Assembly: GCF_901482695.1 (NCBI RefSeq)
Contig: NZ_LR590484.1
Span: 3,782,001-3,846,000 of the forward strand
Reading direction: 5' to 3'
Source of the DNA: Sphingobacterium thalpophilum
Lineage (GTDB): Bacteria; Bacteroidota; Bacteroidia; Sphingobacteriales; Sphingobacteriaceae
Length of the DNA: 64,000 nucleotides
Position numbers and translations under genes: made by a program. A model generated the notes under the pieces. It made no database searches and was not told the origin of the DNA. It saw only the letters and a list, made by a program, of their open reading frames with translations. This document shows positions 35,791-44,035 of the stretch, piece after piece (the stretch's first letter is position 1; the number at the start of each line of letters is the position of its first letter).

Positions 35791-36327
35791 CTATACCAGA
35801 GTTTCCTTAAAATGCTCTATTTTCTCATTCAGCTGTTCCAGAAGTATAGGGTCAGTTATGGTGCCATTGTCCAAATCAAAGTTATCGTAAAATTTAGGCA
35901 ATGAGAAGGAGTCTTTGATTATCGCGCCAAATTGAGGAAAGAATTTCTGCGCTTCTGCCATCACATTGTCCCCTCCATAGCCACCGGGAGAAGTCGTCAT
36001 CAACAACATAGGCTTGTCCTGAAATACTTTTACATTTATTCTCGATGCCCAATCAAAGATATTTTTAAATGCCACACTGTAAGAACGGTTGTTCTCTGCT
36101 AAAGAGCATACGATGATGTCACAGGCGGCAATATGTTCTAAAAAACGGTAAGCTGCGTCGGGATAACCTTTTTTTTCTCTGTCGACAGAAAATACCGGCA
36201 TATCGTAATCGTTTAAGTCGATGAGATCAATATCATGCTGTTGTTCAAAACTTTTGAGAACGAATTTAACCAGCTGTTTATTAATGGAGGTAGAAGAATT
36301 GCTTCCTGCGAACGCGAATATTTTCAT
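35791..36327 (-). CDS. NAD(P)H-dependent FMN reductase family protein
   Basis: A 178-residue flavodoxin-like reductase. FAGSNSSTSINKQLVKFVLK at about residues 5-24 is the FMN phosphate-binding loop, and DIIVCSLAENNRSYSVAFKN, then LMTTSPGGYGGDNVM at about 107-121, are the FMN and NAD(P)H contacts of this family. Family members reduce quinones, azo dyes or nitro compounds, or supply FMNH2. It is 49 bp downstream of the GNAT gene on the same strand. Confidence 0.85.
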   Translation of the reverse strand: MKIFAFAGSNSSTSINKQLVKFVLKSFEQQHDIDLIDLNDYDMPVFSVDREKKGYPDAAYRFLEHIAACDIIVCSLAENNRSYSVAFKNIFDWASRINVKVFQDKPMLLMTTSPGGYGGDNVMAEAQKFFPQFGAIIKDSFSLPKFYDNFDLDNGTITDPILLEQLNEKIEHFKETLV

Positions 36328-36376
36328 GGTCTGTCGTGCTTCTTTGTTTATTAAAAATAGGTAATTTTAATCAATT

Positions 36377-36913
36377 TTATTTTACACCGTTTCTAAAAAT
36401 CGAGTACATTGGAATATCATAATATTTTCCGTCTTTCTTTAAATGCTGTTTTAGGATCGCTTCGGGCTTCATGCCGATTTTGTTCATCACTTTTCCCGAT
36501 GCGACATTGTGCGGAAAAAAAGTAGCAAATATTTTGTTGAACTTCAATTCTTTAAAACCGTATTCAATAATCTTCTTAGCGGCCTCTGTCACGTAGCCTT
36601 GATTCCAATAGGGTATAGCTATCCAGTAGCCCAACTCCGCTTTATCAGAGCCCTCATCCTGTAGTCCAATAGCCCCTAGCAGTTCTCCGCTTTTATCCCG
36701 AATAGCGAAGTTAAAAGCTTTGCGGTTTTTGAAGGCCTCATCAGATATTTTGATCCAAAACTCTGCATCTTCTTTACGGTACGGATGGGGAATATTCGAG
36801 GTAAAGTCGGAAAATACCTTCTCTTGGAGATAAGTTACAATCTGAGGAATATCCGCGGCAGTTATGGCGTTGAGGATGAGTCGCTGTGTCTCGAGCTTAG
36901 GAAAATTTCCCAT
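36377..36913 (-). CDS. RimJ/RimL-type GNAT N-acetyltransferase
   Basis: A 178-residue GNAT of the ribosomal-protein-acetyltransferase-like group (COG1670 type). KLETQRLILNAITAADIPQI opens it, ELGYWIAIPYWNQGYVTEAA at about residues 92-111 is the acetyl-CoA motif, and KIFATFFPHNVASGKVMNKI, then GMKPEAILKQHLKKDGKYYD, complete the fold. Members acetylate protein N-termini or small amines. No substrate can be assigned. It precedes the FMN reductase by 49 bp. Confidence 0.87.
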   Translation of the reverse strand: MGNFPKLETQRLILNAITAADIPQIVTYLQEKVFSDFTSNIPHPYRKEDAEFWIKISDEAFKNRKAFNFAIRDKSGELLGAIGLQDEGSDKAELGYWIAIPYWNQGYVTEAAKKIIEYGFKELKFNKIFATFFPHNVASGKVMNKIGMKPEAILKQHLKKDGKYYDIPMYSIFRNGVK

Positions 36914-36941
36914 TTTTATACTTTATAAATCGTGAAAAAGA

Positions 36942-36986
36942 GTCAGCCTGAGATCAGTCAGCCTGAAATCAGTCAGTCCGGAATCA
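36942..36986. repeat. three tandem 15-bp repeats
   Basis: GTCAGCCTGAGATCA, GTCAGCCTGAAATCA and GTCAGTCCGGAATCA follow each other without a gap, about 30 bp upstream of the start of the GNAT gene. They could be binding sites for a regulator or a short tandem-repeat tract. Nothing else is recognised in the 280-bp gap. Confidence 0.8.
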
Positions 36987-37192
36987 ACCATGTCGCAGGT
37001 GGAAAAGACTGTCTAATTGTAAAGTTTATATTGAATAACGAAGATAAGTAAATTGAAATTATTTTTCAAGACATCTTGTTTTGACTTAGTTCGTTCCGGC
37101 TAAAAAGCAATTACCTTCCCACCCTTTTGTCGGCATATTTAAGGATCTGATTGCCGACTTGGTAATATGATTTCATATTTTTTGAGATAATG

Positions 37193-37942
37193 TCAATGTA
37201 TCGCCTGGGAGAGTATTTGTGTTATGAATAGATCAAATTGATGTTGTGATCCAATCAGATACGCATTTTGATAATGGTCGATCCGGGATCTTATATGCAG
37301 ACGGATATTCTTTTCACTGTTAGTGGAGACAATAATGACAAATTTGTTGCTAATATCGATCTGTTCTAAAAGGGAGTTAACAGCGTAGTTGCTGCCACAA
37401 CTAAATAGAAGGATCTCCGAACACCTCGCAGCGGTACAGACATCTTCATGAGAGACCAGCTGGAGACGAGGATTGTTCCGTATCCATATGCTGTACGTTT
37501 CTGTTAGCCAGACATAGGGATGCCAGATACAGATCGAATAATGTGATTTACTGATTAATGGAATTCGTCCGTTCGTAGTGACGGGCCCCAAACTAATAAC
37601 TGGTTGTGCTACCGCTTCTCTTTTCGTGTTTGGGGATGACCATCGTGTGAGTGTATCCGCGATGTTTTTCAGGCATGGATCATATTGTCCTACCGAAAGT
37701 TCTTCTACTTTTACTTGATGCTGGAATTGCTTCTGAATGTGGCCGAGCCTGACCAATAGCGAACTTAGGTGCTTCCTTATCTTATTGTATGCTGTTCTCA
37801 TGCTGATTATTGCGTCGAAGGAAATGAAAAGGTCAGTGTGTATAAATTTACCATGCCGTTTACTTTCTATAGTGGCGATAAACGACATGGTTAATTGACT
37901 GTATAATCTTTTGTTTACATCGAAGGCGACACGATTGGTCAC
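37193..37942 (-). CDS. uncharacterised protein, translationally coupled to the upstream gene
   Basis: A 249-residue protein that I do not recognise. It starts with GTG 37942 inside the stop of the preceding gene (GTGA overlap). The N-terminal half is helical and basic (FDAIISMRTAYNKIRKHLSS, LVRLGHIQKQFQHQV). The last 90 residues alternate hydrophobic strands and helices (SEILLFSCGSNYAVNSLLEQ, FVIIVSTNSEKNIRL), reminiscent of a Rossmann-like or SIS-type fold without a visible ligand motif. The pair sits divergent to a membrane-bound LytTR-type regulator. Confidence 0.6.
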   Translation of the reverse strand: MTNRVAFDVNKRLYSQLTMSFIATIESKRHGKFIHTDLFISFDAIISMRTAYNKIRKHLSSLLVRLGHIQKQFQHQVKVEELSVGQYDPCLKNIADTLTRWSSPNTKREAVAQPVISLGPVTTNGRIPLISKSHYSICIWHPYVWLTETYSIWIRNNPRLQLVSHEDVCTAARCSEILLFSCGSNYAVNSLLEQIDISNKFVIIVSTNSEKNIRLHIRSRIDHYQNAYLIGSQHQFDLFITQILSQAIH

Positions 37943-38337
37943 ATCCTGACTTTGTAACGTATATTGATAGCAAGCTGCCCGACAAATGCTGTTTTTTGCA
38001 TGCTGATGCTGTCGATTTCGGCCATCGTTTCAGCCCCATGGATCATAATATCTTTCAGATCCGGTTGGTCGTGGTCCGAACGGGTTTCTTTAAAAAATTG
38101 TACAGCCTGTCCCATTTCGTAACAATTAGCGATAGCTAGGCCCAAATTTGTCTGTAGCTCATCGGGCATCGTCATGAGCTGGAACTTTTGACTCGTTGTC
38201 AGTGCAAAGTTAGTTTCCATCCAAGCCAGAAAATCTTGACGGATGGCGCTGGTTTCATTTTTTAGTAATGTTTCTGGTAGTGCTAAGATTCGAGATTGTA
38301 CTTTAGCCACTCCACTGTTGTTAAATTGCTGTTTCAT
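37939..38337 (-). CDS. uncharacterised protein, first gene of an unknown pair
   Basis: A 132-residue, mainly helical protein of unknown family, with no signal peptide. Segments include AIRQDFLAWMETNFALTTSQ, LQTNLGLAIANCYEMGQAVQ and IMIHGAETMAEIDSISMQKT. Its stop overlaps the start of the next gene by four bases, so the two are made together. The divergent regulator starts 326 bp away. Confidence 0.65.
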   Translation of the reverse strand: MKQQFNNSGVAKVQSRILALPETLLKNETSAIRQDFLAWMETNFALTTSQKFQLMTMPDELQTNLGLAIANCYEMGQAVQFFKETRSDHDQPDLKDIMIHGAETMAEIDSISMQKTAFVGQLAINIRYKVRM

Positions 38338-38663
38338 TATTTAAATTTATTATAAGACAATATGTAGATATTTCATCAAATTTCACTGTTTCTTGACCAA
38401 AAAAATTGATAACACGGCAGTCCGATGCAGGTTGTTGGCAATGGGTTGCCGTGTTATAATCAAGATTATTATCTAAGGTGATAAATCTGCTTGTTTTATT
38501 TGAAGATAAGAAGCGCTTTTGGATCTCTTAATTAATTTAGGTATAATTATTTTATAAAAAAAACTATTTGTTTTAAAATTTTGATTGAAATGATTATCTT
38601 AGTGTAGATTTATCTAAATACAACTATTATTATTATCCTAGCCACGCATTTTGGAGGAACATT
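38338..38663. other. 326-bp divergent intergenic region
   Basis: It separates the start of the unknown pair from the start of the LytTR-type gene and so must hold both promoters. TATCTTAG at 38595-38602 is a near match to the -7 box for the plus strand, with TTTG at 38567-38570, though the 24-bp spacer is longer than the usual 20. An imperfect run CGGCAG...CCGTGTTATAATC lies near 38410-38465. No gene is seen. Confidence 0.4.
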
Positions 38664-39821
38664 ATGAAATCTATTATTTACTTTTTTTGTTCGCTGATGC
38701 TATCCATTGTCTTTAACTTAAAAACAATATCGATACAGGGATTTTTGGAACGCACAGTTCAGTTAAAATATTGGGTTTTAGTAGTTATTATGGTATTTGT
38801 TTTTTGGATCGGGGCCACAATAGTGTCACTGATGCTCAATTTACCGACCTATTGGAGCGTATCCTATATGCGGCAGCGATTGGGGGAAGGTGTAAAACAT
38901 ATACCGGGATTGGATGTCATCTTGCATTTTGTCGCTTTCTTTTCCCTTCTACTTGTGTCTGTTTTCCCATTTTTACTCTTGTACGTTGCTGTCATTTTTG
39001 TCTATAGTCAGTCATCTGTAGAGCGCTCATTCCTTTTTGAATCCCACATGCAAACTTATGGGATCCGTTATGCAACTATTTTTGTATCCTATAGCCTGAT
39101 GATTTATATGCGGGAAAACTGGTCGTTGCTATATCATTCGGTTGGTCAGCGCCACAATCTGGCTGTGATTTACGATCGTCCCTTTATGGAGGTCATCCGT
39201 AGTATGGAGTTTGAGAAGGAACTTCCAGTTCCTCAGCCTATTGTGACAAAAAGGAAAGTCCAGGGTAGAGTCAGACCTTCGGTGGAAAAACTGTCTTACA
39301 CAGCACCCATTGTGATGTTAAAGGGCAGGAGGGTGAAAAAGGATGATCGAACGTACGGCCTGGACATAACGAACGTTGATATTTATTTATTGGCCGATCT
39401 ATTGGCGAAACAAGGCGTATTCGAGCAACAAGTCAACTTGAGCGCTCTGCGCTTTATTGATATTGTGGCTGTTTATGTGACAGCAGAAACTAAATGTATT
39501 GTTTTGCGAAATGGGACCATGCTTGATTGCCCGACTATTTTTGAACAGCTCAGGAGTATCGGTATGGATAATTGGGTTGTTAAAATATCAAAGAATTATG
39601 CTGTTAACATGATTTTTGTGCGATATCCGATCAAGCGGGTGGCGGAAGACCTAAAGTTGCAGACCTTCGTGGAAAAAATGCTGTTGCAGAATATCGGGCA
39701 GGATGAACTCAATACTATATTGCGTACAGGTAGAGGGCTCAGAGGGCACAATGTGAAAAAATTTTTGAATAGTCATTTCATGTATTCCCGCGGTGGTTGG
39801 GACGCTTTGATCCGGATTTAA
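38664..39821 (+). CDS. membrane-bound LytTR-type regulator-like protein
   Basis: A 385-residue protein whose first 160 residues contain three or four hydrophobic segments (VVIMVFVFWIGATIVSLML; FVAFFSLLLVSVFPFLLLYV; RYATIFVSYSLMIYM), so it is membrane-anchored. From about residue 260 a soluble domain, LRFIDIVAVYVTAETKCIVL and NWVVKISKNYAVNMIFV, has the layout of the LytTR DNA-binding fold. Membrane-linked LytTR proteins regulate adjacent genes in several phyla. The divergent two-gene unit at 37193-38337 is the likely target. Not recognised beyond this. Confidence 0.55.
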   Translation: MKSIIYFFCSLMLSIVFNLKTISIQGFLERTVQLKYWVLVVIMVFVFWIGATIVSLMLNLPTYWSVSYMRQRLGEGVKHIPGLDVILHFVAFFSLLLVSVFPFLLLYVAVIFVYSQSSVERSFLFESHMQTYGIRYATIFVSYSLMIYMRENWSLLYHSVGQRHNLAVIYDRPFMEVIRSMEFEKELPVPQPIVTKRKVQGRVRPSVEKLSYTAPIVMLKGRRVKKDDRTYGLDITNVDIYLLADLLAKQGVFEQQVNLSALRFIDIVAVYVTAETKCIVLRNGTMLDCPTIFEQLRSIGMDNWVVKISKNYAVNMIFVRYPIKRVAEDLKLQTFVEKMLLQNIGQDELNTILRTGRGLRGHNVKKFLNSHFMYSRGGWDALIRI

Positions 39822-40084
39822 TGATTCTCCATCTTAGGCGAGTCACACAGAGTTTTAAGAATGCAACGAAGCGTATTATGCTGCGGACAACTTTTAATTT
39901 TGCTACGAAATCACTACTTTTGCTGCCAATGATCATTTTTGTTGGACATTTTTAGAAAAAAAAGTCATGTAATACAACTTAAAATATGTTAGGGGTGAAG
40001 CAACCATATGGAGAAATCCAAAATGGTTAAGAGAACCTATACGCTATACTCATATCGTTGTATTATTATTTTATTTATCAAAAG

Positions 40085-40804
40085 ATGGAATCAACTAAAT
40101 ATGGTCGTACCTACCATTTTCCTTTTTCTCCCGGAACAAGCAGTGACGATCGTTTCAATCATCAATATTGGACAGATATCCAATCCTTCCCGGGTTTGCT
40201 CTATACAGAGAAACTTGATGGGGAAAACAACTGTCTATCTAAAAGAGGGGTATTTGCACGTTCGCATGCAGCTCCGACAATCTCTCCGTGGACGGCGGCA
40301 TTACGGGAACACTGGGGAAGATTAAAAAATGATCTGGGGGACCTGGAGTTTTTCGGAGAAAATCTTTATGCCGTCCACTCCATTGAATACATCAAATTAG
40401 AACATTACTATTACGTATTTGCTGCTCGCATCAAAGACATGTGGCTTTCTTGGGATGAAGTTCAATTTTATGCTGCTTTATTTGATCTGCCGACTGTCCC
40501 CGTATTACGAGTGGATATCGTGAAAGACTTGACGCCCATACGGCTACAGGATATTATTGAAACTTTTGCAGCACGGGGTTCGGTATTTGGGTCTATCGAT
40601 CCAAGGACTGGGCAGTACTGTACCCGTGAAGGGATTGTCTGCCGGAATACAGACGGTTATTCTGTTTCGGAATTTAATCATAACGTATTTAAGTACGTTC
40701 GACAAGGTCATGTGCAGACAGATGAGCATTGGTCAAAGTCATGGAAAAGAACAAAGCTCATCTGGGAAAGGAATTCAAAAAATGGACTGGAAAATAACAG
40801 ATAA
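40085..40804 (+). CDS. ATP-dependent RNA ligase
   Basis: A 239-residue member of the RNA ligase family (Rnl2-like nucleotidyltransferase fold). Motif I YTEKLDGENNCL has the AMP-attached lysine (KxDG) at about residue 41, motif III is LEFFGENLYAVHS, motif IV is REGIVCRN, and motif V is NVFKYVRQG. It joins RNA 3'-OH and 5'-phosphate ends. ATG 40085 starts the recognisable domain; upstream codons are less plausible. The stop overlaps the next gene by 23 bp. That gene makes the ends the ligase needs, so the two form a repair pair. Confidence 0.85.
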   Translation: MESTKYGRTYHFPFSPGTSSDDRFNHQYWTDIQSFPGLLYTEKLDGENNCLSKRGVFARSHAAPTISPWTAALREHWGRLKNDLGDLEFFGENLYAVHSIEYIKLEHYYYVFAARIKDMWLSWDEVQFYAALFDLPTVPVLRVDIVKDLTPIRLQDIIETFAARGSVFGSIDPRTGQYCTREGIVCRNTDGYSVSEFNHNVFKYVRQGHVQTDEHWSKSWKRTKLIWERNSKNGLENNR

Positions 40805-41891
40805 TAAAAATTGGCAGAGTCTGCATGATCAGTTTTCATGGATACGCGATATGCAGTATGTCGCTCAAGATCCGGTACATCATGCTGAAGGCAATGTAGC
40901 AATTCACACCCAAATGGTCTTGGAGCAATTGCAGCACTCAAAGACCTATCAAAGGATGAGCATTCAACGGCAGGAAGTTTTATGGGCTGCTGCTCTTTTA
41001 CATGACGTCGAGAAACGGTCAACAACATTAATCGACGCTCAAGGACGGATTAGTTCGCCGGGCCATGCGCGAAAGGGAGCGCAAACAGCACGGCAAATTT
41101 TATTCCGGGACGTCGAGACGCCTTTCGTTTTGCGGGAGGAAATTGTGGCGTTGGTACATTATCATGGGCTCCCTATATGGTTGCTGGACAAGGTGGATCC
41201 CATGAAGAGAGCACTGCAAGCTTCCTTGCAGCTCGATATGGCTGAACTAAAACTGCTGGCGGAAGCAGACGTAAAGGGTCGGATTTGTCAGGATCAGCGT
41301 GGATTGCTCGAGGCTCTTGAACTGTTTGAATTATATGTCAAGGAGCTGGCGTGTTGGCATTCACCGCGTGTTTTTACAAGTTCGAATGCACGGTTTACTT
41401 ATTTCAATAGGGAAGAAGGTTACGTGGATTATGTACCTTTTGATCGCTTTAGATCTACAGTAATCGTGTTATCAGGCTTGCCGGGGATGGGTAAAGATCA
41501 TTATATCAGTACGCTTCCTAAAGATGTGCCCGTTATCAGTCTTGACGACATCCGCCGCAAACACTGTATAGATCCGACTGATAGAAGAAGAAATGGATGG
41601 GTTGTCCAACAGGCGAAAGAGCAAGCGAAGGGTTATCTGCGCCGCGGGCAGAATTTCGTATGGAACGCGACAAATATCACATCTATGATGCGTAAACAGC
41701 TAATCGATCTTTTTGTCAGTTATCGGGCGTACATAAAGCTGGTCTATATCGAAAGACCCTATGATCAGTGGCGAAACCAGAATAACCAACGTGCGTATCC
41801 TCTTTCCGAGGTGGTGTTGGACAAGATGTTGCATAACTTGGAAGTGCCGTTGCTGACAGAAGCGCATGAGGTCTTATATGTTGTCGATTAA
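40782..41891 (+). CDS. HD-Pnk: HD phosphohydrolase plus polynucleotide 5'-kinase
   Basis: This 369-residue protein has two domains. The N-terminal HD domain shows HHAEGNVAIHTQMV, LLHDVEKR at about residues 73-80 and SPGHARKGAQ. The C-terminal P-loop kinase has VLSGLPGMGKDHYI at about 229-242, ISLDDIRRKHCIDP and WNATNITSMMRKQLIDLF. This architecture matches the HD-Pnk enzyme characterised from Runella, where the HD part removes 2',3'-cyclic or 3'-phosphates and the kinase phosphorylates 5'-OH ends. I chose ATG 40782. It overlaps the RNA ligase gene, and both are closed by a terminator at 42034-42070. Confidence 0.87.
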   Translation: MDWKITDNKNWQSLHDQFSWIRDMQYVAQDPVHHAEGNVAIHTQMVLEQLQHSKTYQRMSIQRQEVLWAAALLHDVEKRSTTLIDAQGRISSPGHARKGAQTARQILFRDVETPFVLREEIVALVHYHGLPIWLLDKVDPMKRALQASLQLDMAELKLLAEADVKGRICQDQRGLLEALELFELYVKELACWHSPRVFTSSNARFTYFNREEGYVDYVPFDRFRSTVIVLSGLPGMGKDHYISTLPKDVPVISLDDIRRKHCIDPTDRRRNGWVVQQAKEQAKGYLRRGQNFVWNATNITSMMRKQLIDLFVSYRAYIKLVYIERPYDQWRNQNNQRAYPLSEVVLDKMLHNLEVPLLTEAHEVLYVVD

Positions 41892-42033
41892 CTGGCAATA
41901 CCTTAACGGAGCCTATGGATCGGAGATCAGGCAAATGAAGTCAAAAAGTAAACGAGGTTATACAGAAAACAGGAATATCATCGTTATACTTACAGTATTA
42001 GTTTCTAATAATTCTGTTAAACTGTTAAAGGCG

Positions 42034-42070
42034 AATCAGCTTACCTGTCAAGTGGTGAGCTGATTTTTTG
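42034..42070 (+). terminator. intrinsic terminator of the RNA-repair unit
   Basis: The 12-bp stem AATCAGCTTACC/GGTGAGCTGATT (one G-U type mismatch) has an 8-nt loop and is followed by six T. It is 143 bp beyond the HD-Pnk stop. Confidence 0.85.
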
Positions 42071-42186
42071 TAGACATCCCGCTGAATCAGGGCTCGGTGC
42101 AAGCTGTCAAGATTCGTTATCATGCTTGTTTATTCAGTGTGTATTTTGCTGAGACAAACTTTTGTGTTAACTTACATCAAAGAATC

Positions 42187-42783
42187 ATGGATCATAACAG
42201 GACAGCCGGAGCCGGAGCATTCAGGGCACACTTAACAAAATTCATTCAAATAGATGATGATGCTTTTGAAGATATATTAACATTTTTTCAAAACAAGTCA
42301 GTGGCAAAAAAAGAAAATCTGTTAGTAGAAGGGCAAGTGTGCAGATCTCATTATTTTGTAATAAAAGGGATATTGCGCAAATTTTTTGTAAATGAGAAAG
42401 GAGTAGAGCAAACAACTGAGTTTGCGATAGAAAACTGGTGGATCACCGACAACATTGCTTACGAACACAAATTGGTGAGTTGTTTTTACATTCAGGCGGT
42501 CGAGAAATCAGAAATACTGTATATCAGTCTTGATAATCAGGAAAAGTTGCTTGCTACGTTTCCCGTTATGGAACGTTATTTCCGTTTTGTGTACCAAAGG
42601 GCTTATGCGGCTGCTCAGATGCGTGTCAAGTATTTCTTTTCGCTCTCAAAGGAGGAATTTTACCGCGATTTTTTACACAAATACCCCGAATTTGTCCAAC
42701 GTGTTCCTCAATATCTAATTGCTTCTTTTTTAGGTTTTACACCAGAATATTTAAGTGAAATTAGGAGGAAATTTAATTTCTGA
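42187..42783 (+). CDS. Crp/Fnr-type regulator
   Basis: The product has 198 residues from ATG 42187; an upstream frame starting at 42097 is less likely. The cyclic-nucleotide-binding fold is at about residues 20-130: VAKKENLLVEGQVCRSHYFV, IKGILRKFFVNEKGVEQTTE. The C-terminal helix-turn-helix region is VPQYLIASFLGFTPEYLSEI and ends RRKFNF, as in many short Bacteroidota Crp/Fnr members. No iron-sulfur cysteines are evident. Its target is unknown. Confidence 0.88.
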   Translation: MDHNRTAGAGAFRAHLTKFIQIDDDAFEDILTFFQNKSVAKKENLLVEGQVCRSHYFVIKGILRKFFVNEKGVEQTTEFAIENWWITDNIAYEHKLVSCFYIQAVEKSEILYISLDNQEKLLATFPVMERYFRFVYQRAYAAAQMRVKYFFSLSKEEFYRDFLHKYPEFVQRVPQYLIASFLGFTPEYLSEIRRKFNF

Positions 42784-42823
42784 CTGGGATGGATTTACCT
42801 CACTCGTATATGCGTTAAGGGTA

Positions 42824-43309
42824 TTAATAACACTGATCAGAACTAACGATACGGTATGGATTGATTTGAAAATACAAATTGTTATTCGCCGCATAGTCAT
42901 CAACCAGCTGATGAAATTTCTCTATCGCTTTTTCCTCGGATATAGCAAAACAATGTAGGTTTATCTCAAGAGGTTTTTCATCCGTTGCTTCCTCCACCCT
43001 TAATTGACCTAATTCGCACAGAATAACAGCAAAGGAAGTTTTGCAGATTTCAATTTCTAATTTGTTATTAATCAATTGTGAAGAGATACTGTAATATGAT
43101 TCATTATTTTTGATCTCTTCCTGAAAAGGATCTAGAATAGTGGCTATTATAGTACGATAGCCATATTTGGCGTCACCAAAAAAATGATCGATATATTCCT
43201 GAGCTTTTTCATAAGTTGAAAAAATACCTTCCAGATTAGTGAATATATCTGGATCTTCTTTAACTTCTTTAGACACTACTGCGTACACCTTGATAGGATC
43301 GGTTGTCAT
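42824..43309 (-). CDS. uncharacterised cytosolic protein
   Basis: A 161-residue protein with no recognised family. Two similar halves are visible: IKVYAVVSKEVKEDPDIFTN with FSTYEKAQEYIDHFF, and EINLHCFAISEEKAIEKFHQ with YRIVSSDQ. This resembles small alpha+beta immunity-type or DUF-type proteins where each half has a strand followed by a helix containing KA or EKA. No signal peptide or membrane segment is present. It is a single gene. Confidence 0.6.
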   Translation of the reverse strand: MTTDPIKVYAVVSKEVKEDPDIFTNLEGIFSTYEKAQEYIDHFFGDAKYGYRTIIATILDPFQEEIKNNESYYSISSQLINNKLEIEICKTSFAVILCELGQLRVEEATDEKPLEINLHCFAISEEKAIEKFHQLVDDYAANNNLYFQINPYRIVSSDQCY

Positions 43310-44035
43310 ATTTAAAATGCTACTGTTTATATGTTAAGTGAAGTTTTTTCTGCAAAAAAAACTGGCATTGATTTCGATATACAGGGTAATCTGAAATGAA
43401 ACCGTTGTTTTAAAATAAAAAAATTTCCTTTATCTCCTTTGTAGCCTAGTTTGGGATACTTCTTGTGCTTTAAAGTTGTGTATAATTTTTGTATTCTCCA
43501 AATTTTTTACTGATTGTTTTGATTTTATTTTTCGCGACACAAAAAATGGTGTTGATATGGTTCTTACAATAAGGTACACATTGGCTACTTTTGGGACGGC
43601 TTATAGCAAAAGCGGTTGCGTGTATACTCATAAATCAGGCTTTAACCCATGAAAAAGGCGAGCTGCATAATCCATCTCATGATAATAGTTTCTTTTTCGT
43701 TATGCTCATGTTTATATTCATTGTACCAGTTTATCCGTTTATTGTCTTGCAAAGCTTGAAACTATATTTCTGGTGTTGAGTGTCCAATTGTTTCAAACGT
43801 TTTCGTAAATAAATCACGTAATTTGGTTCATTTAGCTTATATAAATTAATATATTGTTTTGCAAAACAAGGATAATAACCAATCGTTATTCATGCGGGAA
43901 TTTTCTCAAATTGATAAAAGAAATTTAGGTATACAGCTGTGACGCTGATAAGCCGACATGGGATGTATCCTGATCACTAAACAACCAATATTTAATAAAT
44001 AAACCGGGCAAGATGCTCCAGAAATAATTATTACA
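43310..44035. other. 726-bp gene-free stretch upstream of the DUF1080 operon
   Basis: The region is AT-rich with no supportable gene; a 62-codon frame at 43591-43779 has no recognisable features. Two dyads near the operon end may be operators: TTGTTTTGCAAAACAA at 43854-43869 and AATAAC-N5-GTTATT at 43874-43890. Confidence 0.5.
43854..43890. promoter_or_regulatory. two adjacent dyads, possible operator
   Basis: The 16-bp palindrome TTGTTTTGCAAAACAA is followed four bases later by AATAAC-CAATC-GTTATT. They lie 146 bp before the start of the DUF1080 gene and could bind its regulator. No regulator gene is adjacent. Confidence 0.35.

Noticed and set aside
40008..40325. A 105-codon frame before the RNA ligase
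   Set aside because: It overlaps the RNA ligase gene in another frame, and the ligase motifs are unmistakable.
43591..43779. A 62-codon frame with a hydrophobic end
   Set aside because: It lies in an AT-rich gap, has no recognisable family features and no promoter.
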